DNA from: Dyella silvae | Lineage (GTDB): Bacteria > Pseudomonadota > Gammaproteobacteria > Xanthomonadales > Rhodanobacteraceae | Reading direction: 5' to 3' | DNA length: 64,000 nt | NCBI RefSeq assembly: GCF_026421305.1 | Contig: NZ_JAPJBQ010000004.1 | Span: forward strand, 186,001 to 250,000 | Shown here: positions 39,041-47,736 of the stretch, in pieces | How positions within the stretch are numbered: the stretch's first letter is position 1 | Layout of the letters: each line of letters begins with the position of its first letter | The notes under the pieces: model-generated | What the model was told of the DNA's origin: nothing | What the model saw: the letters and a program-made list of their open reading frames with translations, nothing else | Databases searched by the model: none | Made by a program: the position numbers and the translations under genes

Positions 39041-39873
39041 GCGCCCCTCCCTGGAAAACCGAGCGACACACCAAGGTCACCGGCCGGATACTGGAACGGC
39101 ACCGGACCATCGGCTTCGCCACCGAAGAACTGGCGAGTCCACGGCGAACCGTCGTCAGCGATGGTCTTCGGATCGCCCTGCGCCACGACCTTGCCGTTGG
39201 CGATGAGATAGATGTGATCTGCCACCTGCTTGATCGCTTCCAGCTCATGCGCGACCAGCACACTGGTGATACCCAGCGTCTGATTGAGCGTGCGGATCAG
39301 TTTGAGCACCTGGTTTAGCGCGATGGGATCAAGACCGACGAACGGTTCGTCGTAAAGAATCAACATCGGATCGAACACGATCGAGCGCGCCAACGCCACG
39401 CGACGCGCCATACCGCCCGACAGCTCCGACGGCATCAGCCCCGCTGCACCGCGAAGACCCACCGCCTGCAGCTTGGTGAGCACGATGTTGCGGATCAGCA
39501 CTTCCGGCAGCTGCGTATGCTGACGCAGCGGAAAGGCGACGTTTTCGAACACATCGAAGTCGGTGAGCAGCGCGGAGTTCTGGAATAGATAACCGATGCG
39601 CTCACGCAGCTCGAACAGCTTGTCACGCGACAGCTTCGGCACGTTCTGGCCATCTACCCACACTTCGCCCGCACTGCCGCGCATCTGGCCTGTGATGTGC
39701 TTGAGCAGCGTGGTTTTGCCGGTGCCGCTGGGACCCATGATGGCGGTGATCTTGCCGCGCGGAATATCCATATCCAGCGCGTCGAACACCTTCTTGCCAT
39801 TGAGCACCGTGGTCAGGCCACGGACGCGCACGAGGGCGCTGTCGTCGGGCTTGGCGCTAACGGAGTCGGTCAT
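39037..39873 (-). CDS. mlaF: MlaF ABC transporter ATP-binding protein
   Basis: A 278-residue ABC ATPase powering the MlaFEDB transporter. Walker A GPSGTGKTT is near 47-55, the signature LSGGMARRVALAR near 148-160 and Walker B LILYDEPFVGLDP near 170-182. The subfamily-specific GMARR signature supports the Mla/Mkl assignment. It is the first gene of mlaFEDCB. The 270 nt upstream include a REP-like element. Confidence 0.95.
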   Translation of the reverse strand: MTDSVSAKPDDSALVRVRGLTTVLNGKKVFDALDMDIPRGKITAIMGPSGTGKTTLLKHITGQMRGSAGEVWVDGQNVPKLSRDKLFELRERIGYLFQNSALLTDFDVFENVAFPLRQHTQLPEVLIRNIVLTKLQAVGLRGAAGLMPSELSGGMARRVALARSIVFDPMLILYDEPFVGLDPIALNQVLKLIRTLNQTLGITSVLVAHELEAIKQVADHIYLIANGKVVAQGDPKTIADDGSPWTRQFFGGEADGPVPFQYPAGDLGVSLGFPGRGA

Positions 39874-39999
39874 GGGCTAAGGCTGTGGCTTGGGAAAGCG
39901 GCCACGTTAGCTGAATACGGGGGTGAAGACCATGTACCGGCCGCCCGGGCGCTCAGGAAGCGCTAACGAAACAATACCTTGCGATGCACCAGGGCTCTT

Positions 40000-40125
40000 G
40001 TGGGAGCGCACCCTGTGCGCGACGAGCCCTGCGAAAGGATGGGGTTAGAGGTGCCCACCACCCGCAAAGTCCTGAAACCAGAGACACTGCGATGCTCCGC
40101 GGTCGCGCACAGGGCGCGCTCCCAC
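40000..40125. repeat. REP-like inverted repeat element
   Basis: Two 24-nt arms at 40000-40023 and 40102-40125 are inverted copies matching at 23 of 24 positions (core GTGGGAGCGC and CCTGTGCGCGAC). A 78-nt spacer separates them. CCAGGGCT occurs as a direct repeat outside both arms (39989-39996 and 40134-40141). A shorter relative lies at 5359-5409. The shape matches REP/BIME-type extragenic palindromes of gammaproteobacteria. Confidence 0.65.
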
Positions 40126-40143
40126 CGACATCGCCAGGGCTTT

Positions 40144-40785
40144 TCAGGCCAGCAGTTCGGCGATCAATGCCTCATGCCGCTGCCATTGCAACGCAGTGCG
40201 CTGACGCACGGCGTGCACGATCGCCTGCAGATCGCCAAGGGCAACATCAAAGTTATCGTTGACGATGATGTAGTCGAACTCATGCGCGTGAGCAATCTCT
40301 TCGCGCGAGTTATGCAGACGGCGGGCGATCACTTCAGGACTGTCCGAACCACGGCCACGCAGGCGGCGCTCCAGCTCAGGCCGCGACGGCGGCAGGATGA
40401 ATACGCTCACGCAATCGGGCTTGGTCTTGCGGATCTGACGCGCGCCCTGCCAGTCGATTTCCAGCAGCACGTCGCGCCCCTGGCTCAGCAACGTATTTAC
40501 CGTAGTGCGCGACGTACCGTAGAGATTGCCGTGCACTTCGGCATGTTCAAGGAAGATGCCCTCGGCAATCTCACGCTCGAACTCTTCGCGTTCAACGAAG
40601 TAGTAGTGCCGGCCGTACTGCTCGCCCGGACGGGGCGGCCGCGTGGTGTGCGAAATCGACAGTGAAATGGCCGGCTCGCGCTCAAGCAGCGCGTTGACCA
40701 GGGTGGACTTGCCAGCACCCGAAGGCGCAGCCACCACAAACAAGGTGCATTCGCCGCCCGCAGACTGGGACGCTTGAGTGTTCAT
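40144..40785 (-). CDS. gmk: guanylate kinase
   Basis: A 213-residue enzyme phosphorylating GMP to GDP. The P-loop GAPSGAGKSTLVNAL is at about 20-34, the GMP-binding SHTTRPPRPGEQYGRHY near 45-61 and the lid region with FILPPSRPELERRLRGRG near 128-145. It overlaps yicC by ATGA at 40782-40785. Downstream of gmk one expects rpoZ; here a REP-like element and the mla operon follow. Confidence 0.96.
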   Translation of the reverse strand: MNTQASQSAGGECTLFVVAAPSGAGKSTLVNALLEREPAISLSISHTTRPPRPGEQYGRHYYFVEREEFEREIAEGIFLEHAEVHGNLYGTSRTTVNTLLSQGRDVLLEIDWQGARQIRKTKPDCVSVFILPPSRPELERRLRGRGSDSPEVIARRLHNSREEIAHAHEFDYIIVNDNFDVALGDLQAIVHAVRQRTALQWQRHEALIAELLA

Positions 40786-41642
40786 TCGATGTTCTGCACC
40801 TGTTCGCGCATCTGCTCGATCAACACCTTCAGCTCAACCGCCGCATTGGTGCTACGCGCATCGACGGCTTTGGAACCGAGCGTATTGGCTTCGCGGTTGA
40901 ATTCCTGCATCAGGAAGTCAAGGCGGCGGCCGATCGGCTCCTTGGTGCCGAGCACGCGGCGCGTTTCGGCGATATGCGTGCTGAGGCGATCCAGTTCTTC
41001 GTCCACGTCGCTGCGGGTGATCTGCAGCACGAGCTCCTGCTCCAGCCGGCCCGGATCGGCAGGCTGCTTGATATCCGCCAACCGTGATTCAAGACGGGCA
41101 CGCAGGCCCTCACGAATCTGCGGCATGAAGCTGCGCACATCCGCCACGATGCGCTCGATGGCGTCGAGACGATCCTTGAGCAACTCGGCCAGCTTGGCGC
41201 CCTCCCGCTCGCGGGTGGCGGTGAGAGCGTCCAGGGCGCGCTCCAGCACTTCCAGCAGGGCAGCCTGCAGTACTTCAGGGTCCACCTCGGCCTGCTGCAG
41301 TACGCCGGGGAAACGCAGCAGTTCGGTGAACTCGATGTTCATGCGCGGAAAGCGCGCTTCCAGATCCAGCGCCAGTTCGGACAGGCGAGCCAGCGTGCCG
41401 GCATTCACCTGCAATGATTCGCCGCGCGACTCACCCCGCACGCGCACCGTGATATCCACCTTGCCGCGCGACAGGCGTGCCGCAATGCGCTCGCGCAGCG
41501 CCGACTCGAACACGCGCAGCTCGTCCGGCAGGCGCGGGCTCAGTTCCAGGTAACGATGATTGACCGTGCGCAGCTCGCAGCTGAGCGTACCGGCAGGGCC
41601 GGTCGTCTCGGCGGAGGCGTAAGCCGTCATGCTGCGGATCAT
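40782..41642 (-). CDS. yicC: YicC-family endoribonuclease
   Basis: A 286-residue member of the YicC/YloC family, recently shown in other bacteria to be an endoribonuclease. It starts MIRSMTAYASAE, the conserved N-terminus, and ends with the DUF1732 block (LDFLMQEFNREANTLGSKA). I start at the ATG at 41640-41642; the frame to 41777 is longer but overlaps divergent rph and is not conserved. It is cotranscribed with gmk and divergent from rph. Confidence 0.93.
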   Translation of the reverse strand: MIRSMTAYASAETTGPAGTLSCELRTVNHRYLELSPRLPDELRVFESALRERIAARLSRGKVDITVRVRGESRGESLQVNAGTLARLSELALDLEARFPRMNIEFTELLRFPGVLQQAEVDPEVLQAALLEVLERALDALTATREREGAKLAELLKDRLDAIERIVADVRSFMPQIREGLRARLESRLADIKQPADPGRLEQELVLQITRSDVDEELDRLSTHIAETRRVLGTKEPIGRRLDFLMQEFNREANTLGSKAVDARSTNAAVELKVLIEQMREQVQNIE

Positions 41643-41718
41643 GTGAAAGCCTGCGAATCGCTGGAAAGGGCGCAATGGTAAACTCTCCGGCCCTGCCTTG
41701 CCCAATGGCCCGCGACTT

Positions 41719-42450
<732 letters not shown>

Positions 42451-42458
42451 TCTTGCCG

Positions 42459-42971
42459 ATGATTCACACGCGCCGGGCGCGTCCGGGTGAACTGCAAGCA
42501 TTGCTCGCCGTTCACCGCGCGGCATTCGGGCGGAACGACGAAGCGGAACTGGTGCGCCGGCTGCACCTGGCTGGCGACAACAGCTCTGAGCTGCTAGCGG
42601 AAACCGGCACCGACGTCGTCGGACACGTGATGTACTCGCCATGCCGCATTGAGCACGGCGACGATGGCCACGTGCTTGGTCTGGCACCGGTAGGCGTACT
42701 GCCCGCGTGGCAGGGGCAAGGGATCGGCAGCACGCTGATTCGCCAGTCCCTCGATAACCTGCGCAGCGAAGGCCATGTACGCGCGGTAGTGGTCCTTGGC
42801 GACCCCGCCTATTACGCGCGCTTCGGCTTTACGCCCGCCTCCCGCGCCCATCTGCACGACACTTACGGCGGCGGCGATGCCTTCATGGTATTGGCGCTGC
42901 AACCCGGCGGACTCGCGGGCTATCACGGCCGCGTCGATTACGCCCCCGCTTTTGATCTTCTTACGGATTGA
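42459..42971 (+). CDS. GNAT-family N-acetyltransferase
   Basis: A 170-residue acetyltransferase of the YhbS type. The acetyl-CoA pyrophosphate loop is LPAWQGQGIGSTLIRQ at about 80-95, following the beta-4 strand LGLAPVGV. GDPAYYARFGF near 111-121 is typical of the YhbS subgroup. The substrate is unknown. ATG 42459 is favoured over an in-frame TTG at 42453. It sits between rph and rdgB with gaps under 10 nt, so it is part of that operon. Confidence 0.88.
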   Translation: MIHTRRARPGELQALLAVHRAAFGRNDEAELVRRLHLAGDNSSELLAETGTDVVGHVMYSPCRIEHGDDGHVLGLAPVGVLPAWQGQGIGSTLIRQSLDNLRSEGHVRAVVVLGDPAYYARFGFTPASRAHLHDTYGGGDAFMVLALQPGGLAGYHGRVDYAPAFDLLTD

Positions 42972-42974
42972 CCG

Positions 42975-43574
42975 ATGACACGTATCGTTCTGGCCAGCAG
43001 CAATCCCGGCAAACTGACGGAATTCAACGCCCTGCTGGCCGACAGCGGCCTCAGTTTCGTCGCGCAGTCGGCGTACGATGTCAGTGACGTCGAGGAAACC
43101 GGTCTCACCTTCGTGGAGAACGCGCTGCTCAAAGCCCGTCACGCTTCGCGCATCAGTGGCCTGCCCGCCCTGGCCGACGACTCCGGCCTGTGTGTCGAGC
43201 ATCTGCGCGGTGCGCCGGGCCTGTATTCGGCACGCTACAGCGGCCGTCATGGCGACAACGCGGCCAACAACGCTCGTTTGCTGCACGAATTGGAGGGTGT
43301 GCCCACCGAGCAGCGTGGCGCGTTCTTCATCTGTGTACTGGTGTTGTTGCAGCATGCCGATGATCCGGCACCGCTGGTCGCCGAGGGCCGCTGGCACGGG
43401 AGCGTGCTCACCGAACAGCGCGGCACGCATGGTTTTGGCTACGACCCGCTGTTCCTTCCCGACGGCGAAGCAGTGAGTGCCGCCGAGCTGACGCCCGGCC
43501 TGAAGAATCGCATCAGCCATCGCGCACGGGCATTGGCGCAGCTACGCGCCAGCCTGGACGCGCCACATTCCTGA
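42975..43574 (+). CDS. rdgB: XTP/dITP diphosphatase (RdgB/HAM1)
   Basis: A 199-residue house-cleaning enzyme that hydrolyses dITP and XTP to monophosphates. Motifs: [15 protein letters not shown] near 7-21, [18 protein letters not shown] near 39-56, [22 protein letters not shown] near 66-87 and the C-terminal [11 protein letters not shown] and SHRARAL. Length matches E. coli RdgB (197). It starts 4 nt after the GNAT gene. Confidence 0.96.
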   Translation: MTRIVLASSNPGKLTEFNALLADSGLSFVAQSAYDVSDVEETGLTFVENALLKARHASRISGLPALADDSGLCVEHLRGAPGLYSARYSGRHGDNAANNARLLHELEGVPTEQRGAFFICVLVLLQHADDPAPLVAEGRWHGSVLTEQRGTHGFGYDPLFLPDGEAVSAAELTPGLKNRISHRARALAQLRASLDAPHS

Positions 43575-43584
43575 GCATGACCGC

Positions 43585-44751
43585 ATGGCCCTGATCGCAC
43601 CACCGCTATCGCTCTACGTCCACATGCCGTGGTGTGTGAAGAAGTGCCCGTACTGTGATTTCAATTCGCACGGCCTGCGCGGCGAGCCACCGCCGTATGC
43701 GTCGTATGTCGATGCGCTGCTTGCCGACCTCGATGCCGACTTGCGTGATTTCGGCGCTGCCGCAAGCGGCCGTCCGGTGCACAGCATCTTTTTCGGTGGC
43801 GGCACGCCCAGCCTGTTCGCGCCAGAACTCATCGATCGCTTCCTCGATGGCGTTCGCTCGCGCCTGCCGATGACCGATCACACCGAGATCACCCTCGAAA
43901 CCAATCCCGGCACCGTCGAGCATGGCCGTTTCGATGGCTACTTGTCCGCCGGCGTCAACCGTCTTTCGTTCGGCATTCAGAGCTTCGACGACGAGAAGCT
44001 TCGGCGACTGGGCCGTATTCACTCCGCCAAAGAGGCAGAGGCCGCGGTGAAGTCCGCACAAGACGCCGGATACGCCAATATCAATCTCGACCTGATGTAC
44101 GCCCTGCCCGAGCAGACGCAGCAAGGCGCTGAGGCGGATGTCGAGCGCGCTGTGGCGCTACAGCCGACGCATATCTCGCACTACCAGCTCACGCTGGAGC
44201 CGAACACCGCCTTCGCCGCCAACCCGCCCCCGCTGCCCGATGACGACCACGCATGGGCCATGCAGGAAGCCTGCGAGCAGCAATTGGCCGCGGCAGGCTA
44301 CGGCCAATACGAGATATCCGCTTATGCGCAGGCTGATCGCCGTTGCGCGCACAACCTCAACTACTGGCGCTTCGGCGATTACCTGGGCATCGGTGCCGGC
44401 GCACACGGCAAGCTCAGCGATAGCGACTCCGGCGAGATCCGGCGCCGCTGGAAAACCCGCCATCCCAAAGCGTACCTGGCTGCCCCGGGGGGTAGCGAAC
44501 GCATCGGTGGCGACGGTTCGGTCGCCACGGCCGAGTTGCCCTTCGAGTACATGCTCAACGCGCTGCGCCTGATCGACGGCGTGCCCGCAGCCGACTTCGC
44601 CGCCCGCACGGGCCTGCCTATCGACCGCATCGCCCCCGCACTGACGGCTGCCCGCCAGCGCGGCTGGCTTACCGACGACCCCGCACAGCTGCGCACCACC
44701 CCGCTCGGGCAGCGCTTTCTCAACGACGTCATTTCCAGCTTTCTCGAATGA
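43585..44751 (+). CDS. hemW: radical SAM heme chaperone HemW
   Basis: A 388-residue radical SAM protein related to coproporphyrinogen dehydrogenase. The iron-sulfur motif CVKKCPYC (Cx3Cx2C) lies at about 17-24, with the HemW-type FFGGGTPSLF near 71-80 and NLDLMYALPEQT near 167-178. The missing extra Cys after the motif (CDFNS) marks HemW rather than HemN. It is thought to insert heme into respiratory enzymes, which fits the nearby nos cluster and bd oxidase. It ends the rph-rdgB operon. Confidence 0.93.
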   Translation: MALIAPPLSLYVHMPWCVKKCPYCDFNSHGLRGEPPPYASYVDALLADLDADLRDFGAAASGRPVHSIFFGGGTPSLFAPELIDRFLDGVRSRLPMTDHTEITLETNPGTVEHGRFDGYLSAGVNRLSFGIQSFDDEKLRRLGRIHSAKEAEAAVKSAQDAGYANINLDLMYALPEQTQQGAEADVERAVALQPTHISHYQLTLEPNTAFAANPPPLPDDDHAWAMQEACEQQLAAAGYGQYEISAYAQADRRCAHNLNYWRFGDYLGIGAGAHGKLSDSDSGEIRRRWKTRHPKAYLAAPGGSERIGGDGSVATAELPFEYMLNALRLIDGVPAADFAARTGLPIDRIAPALTAARQRGWLTDDPAQLRTTPLGQRFLNDVISSFLE

Positions 44752-44779
44752 TCGAAAGCATGGGACACCGCCTGCCGCT

Positions 44780-45430
44780 TTAAATCAGGCCGAGTGTCGG
44801 CGACTGCGCCAACGCTTTGAGAAATTCGAGGACAACCGCTAAGGCATCCGCTTCCGGCGGTAACGTCACCGGATTGGCGGCCAAGGAGCCGTCGGGCCGA
44901 TGCACGTGGCCCACGGTGTCGATGCCGGGATGCTCGACCGGTGCCGTATCAAGCCGCCACCGCTCGCCCGCCCATTGCCACTCCAGCGACCATGCCTGAG
45001 GCGTCACGATGCGCACCAAGGCGTTGACGCCCGACACGCTATGGAACGCGATGCCGTCATGGTGCAGCTGCATACCTCCCGCAAAACCTGGCGGCAGAGA
45101 CGGCTTCAACCGATGCGCCAATGCCGCCATGCCGGATCGCGGCGGCGGCAGCAGCTCTTTTCCGCCATTGGCGATCAGACAGCGCCATTGCAAAGTTTCC
45201 CGCAAGGCCTCTTCGCGTTGGCCGATCAGCTGCACCGCGAGCCAGGCGTCGTAACCGGGATGCTCGGGCAACGACCCGTCGCGCACGGCAGCCAGCATGT
45301 CATCGGCACTCTCGCTGCCGGTCTCTGCGAGCAGTCGCTTGCGCCGCTCGCGCAGGTCGAACATGCGCCTCGATACGTCCGCAATGGCGGATGCGGTTTC
45401 AGGTTCCACGCGTTCAAAGAAAGCGTTCAT
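44780..45430 (-). CDS. uncharacterised protein at the end of the nos operon
   Basis: A 216-residue soluble protein with no signal peptide or membrane helix and only one cysteine. Residues 1-80 are helical and charged; the C-terminal half is beta-rich with LHHDGIAFHS near 122-131 and VGHVHRPDG near 175-183. I do not recognise a family. The start at 45428-45430 has GGAGA at good spacing. It lies 10 nt after the nosL stop on the same strand, so it is the last gene of the cytochrome-nosRDFYL transcript. A role in N2O reductase maturation or regulation is possible but only inferred from position. Confidence 0.75.
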   Translation of the reverse strand: MNAFFERVEPETASAIADVSRRMFDLRERRKRLLAETGSESADDMLAAVRDGSLPEHPGYDAWLAVQLIGQREEALRETLQWRCLIANGGKELLPPPRSGMAALAHRLKPSLPPGFAGGMQLHHDGIAFHSVSGVNALVRIVTPQAWSLEWQWAGERWRLDTAPVEHPGIDTVGHVHRPDGSLAANPVTLPPEADALAVVLEFLKALAQSPTLGLI

Positions 45431-45440
45431 AGGTTCTCCA

Positions 45441-45947
45441 TCACATGCCCATGTCACCGCCGGCGGCACCATCCAGGCGCACCATCTCCGGCGTGATCTG
45501 TGCGTAGGTCAATACTTCCCCGCCGAACTGATGGGCGAATGCTTCGGCATCGGCGCGTTCGGCAAAACTGGCGAGTGTTGGACCCATGCTTCCATTGCGG
45601 CGTGCGCCACGCACATAGATCGCCTTAGTTGCGTCGATCCAGTTGCCTTGCGGGTGTTCCCAGTCCGCATGCCCCATGTCTTGCGTATACGCGCCCGCCA
45701 TCGGGCGAACCAGCTCCGGGTGAAGCAGCATCGAAAGCAATTCCAGCGTGTCGCAGAAGTACGCGGTCTTGCCTTCCGCGTAACGAACCTGACCCTTCGG
45801 GCCGGGGTAATCCGCAAGCGTCATGCCATCGAGCTCGCAATGCGTGTCGGCACGTGGCTCAACCGGCTCCATGGTGGCCGCCTGCTGTGCGCACGCGGCC
45901 AGTAACACCACGAGGAAGACGGGAACGAAACGTCGAATCGAACTCAT
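45441..45947 (-). CDS. nosL: NosL copper chaperone lipoprotein
   Basis: A 168-residue lipoprotein delivering Cu(I) to apo-NosZ. The signal ends in LLAAC with Cys19. The NosL domain shows HCELDGMTLADYPGPKGQ and YFCDTLELLSMLLHPE, containing the Cys/Met residues expected for copper binding. Start ATG at 45945-45947 overlaps the nosY stop by ATGA. A much longer frame to 46220 is spurious, because it runs antiparallel to nothing and overlaps nosY out of frame. Confidence 0.92.
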   Translation of the reverse strand: MSSIRRFVPVFLVVLLAACAQQAATMEPVEPRADTHCELDGMTLADYPGPKGQVRYAEGKTAYFCDTLELLSMLLHPELVRPMAGAYTQDMGHADWEHPQGNWIDATKAIYVRGARRNGSMGPTLASFAERADAEAFAHQFGGEVLTYAQITPEMVRLDGAAGGDMGM

Positions 45948-46780
45948 CGAAATCTCCAAAGTGCCATGCCCAACGGCACGACGATCCAGGCGGCCAGCAC
46001 GGTGTAAAGCGTGGCCGGCGCATTCCAGCCTTGCGCCATCAAGGTGCCCAACCCAAACGAGCTGCGCAGCGCGTCGGCGCCAAACACGTTGATGACGCGA
46101 AATACATCCGCGGGGTTGAGCAACAAGGCATACGGTGCCCAGGCAGATGCATGGCTGCCTGCCGAAGCCACCAGCACGCCCAGCAATGACAGGTCGAACA
46201 CCAGCACGAAGCCGAACCACAGTGCGATCGCCGCACCGGTGGCGCGCGTGCGATCGCGCGCTACAGTCGACACCAGCACCGCCAGGCTGAGAAAGGCGAG
46301 GCCAAGCATCAGCGCACTGCCCACGAATCGCAGGTAGATCACCAGCGATGCCACGTCCATGGCACGGGCCAACGGCACCAGCGCGGCGCCGAAGCCTGCC
46401 AGGGTCGCGACGGACAAGGCCGCTGCCAGCCCAAGGTACTTACCGATCAGCAACTCCGCCCGCGTCACTGGCAGCGACAGCAACAGATCAAGCACGCCAC
46501 GTTCACGCTCGCCCACGACGGCGTCGAAACCCAGCAGCAATGCAATCAGAGGCACCAGATAGATGGCGAGGCTGGTCAGACTGGCCACCGTGGCAGCCGC
46601 ACTGCGCAACCCCACCACACCTGACTGGGCACCACCAAAGTACGCGATCAACAACGCAAAGGTGGCAAATACCACCGCCACTGCCAGCACCCAGCGGTTG
46701 CGTAGCCTGTCTCGCCACTCTTTGGCGGCAATCGCCATCACCAGGCGCCATTGCCAACACGACATCGCCGGCCGGCTCAT
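45944..46780 (-). CDS. nosY: NosY ABC transporter permease
   Basis: A 278-residue polytopic membrane protein with about six hydrophobic segments, matching NosY (276 in Pseudomonas stutzeri). It opens with AIAAKEWRDRLRNRWVLAVA, the ABC-2-like amphipathic entry, and contains VGERERGVLDLLLSLPVTR near 89-107. With NosF and NosD it forms the ABC complex needed to assemble the CuZ cluster. It overlaps nosF by ATGA at 46777-46780. Confidence 0.93.
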   Translation of the reverse strand: MSRPAMSCWQWRLVMAIAAKEWRDRLRNRWVLAVAVVFATFALLIAYFGGAQSGVVGLRSAAATVASLTSLAIYLVPLIALLLGFDAVVGERERGVLDLLLSLPVTRAELLIGKYLGLAAALSVATLAGFGAALVPLARAMDVASLVIYLRFVGSALMLGLAFLSLAVLVSTVARDRTRATGAAIALWFGFVLVFDLSLLGVLVASAGSHASAWAPYALLLNPADVFRVINVFGADALRSSFGLGTLMAQGWNAPATLYTVLAAWIVVPLGMALWRFR

Positions 46781-47736
46781 GCGGCACGCTCCGACGCTAC
46801 CGCGACACGCTGATGGCGCAGGAACACATCTTCTAGCGTCGGCTCGGCGAGCGTGTAGGCCGCCAGTGCATCGGACATGCCCGCCAATGCATGGAGCAGC
46901 GCCATGCGGTCCGGCATGGCAACGGTCACCTCGACCACGCCATCAGGCCGTTGCATGGGAACAAAGCCGGCGGACAGCACGACGTTTCTCACCCATTCGT
47001 GCGCACCGTCTTTCGGCGTCACGATCCATCGCGCCGGCAAGCCCGCCACATCGGTCAGTTCGGCTACTGTGCCCTGGGCGACCAGACGGCCACTAGCCAT
47101 GATGGCAAGCCGATCCACCCGCGTCTGGATCTCAGCCAGCAAATGCGAACAGAGGATGATGGTGGCCCCCTCCTGTCTCAGTTGCTGCAGTACGTCGTAG
47201 AACGTGTGGATGGCCTCGGGATCCAGGCCATTGGTCGGCTCATCCAGCAGCAGCAGGCGCGGCTCCCCCATCAAAGCCTGCGCAAAACCCAGGCGCTGGC
47301 GCATACCCTTGGAGTATTCGCGCACGGCACGGTGCATGGACTGTTCCAATCCCACGCGCTTGAGCAACGTCTTGCATTGCGCCGGGTCGGCGGATTTCAG
47401 CCGCGCAAAAAAGCGCAGCGTCTCCAGGCCCGAAAGGTTGTCGTAGAGCGCCACGTGCTCCGGCAGATAACCGATGGCACGGCGTACCTCGCGAAAGCGC
47501 CGGCCGCGCACCGGTTCGCCAAAGAGAACAATGTCCCCTTCATCCGCTGCAATGATGCCGAGCATCATCTTGAACAGCGTGCTCTTGCCGGCGCCGTTGT
47601 GACCTGCCAGACCGACGACCTCGCCCTCCCCGCAGGAAAAGCTGACGCCACGCACGACGGGCGTGCCCGCATAGCGCTTCACCACGTCTTTGATTTCAAC
47701 GACCGCTGCGCTCAAGCCACTTACTCCAGTCGGCAT
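46777..47736 (-). CDS. nosF: NosF ABC transporter ATP-binding protein
   Basis: A 319-residue ABC ATPase. Walker A GHNGAGKST is near 45-53, the signature YSKGMRQRLGFAQAL near 136-150 and Walker B LLLLDEPTNGLDP near 157-169. The SKGMRQR form is typical of NosF. The C-terminal extension after about 225 interacts with NosD/NosY in known complexes. I start at the ATG at 47734-47736, which overlaps nosD by 41 nt. A longer frame to 47988 lies antiparallel to no known domain and is rejected. Confidence 0.92.
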   Translation of the reverse strand: MPTGVSGLSAAVVEIKDVVKRYAGTPVVRGVSFSCGEGEVVGLAGHNGAGKSTLFKMMLGIIAADEGDIVLFGEPVRGRRFREVRRAIGYLPEHVALYDNLSGLETLRFFARLKSADPAQCKTLLKRVGLEQSMHRAVREYSKGMRQRLGFAQALMGEPRLLLLDEPTNGLDPEAIHTFYDVLQQLRQEGATIILCSHLLAEIQTRVDRLAIMASGRLVAQGTVAELTDVAGLPARWIVTPKDGAHEWVRNVVLSAGFVPMQRPDGVVEVTVAMPDRMALLHALAGMSDALAAYTLAEPTLEDVFLRHQRVAVASERAA

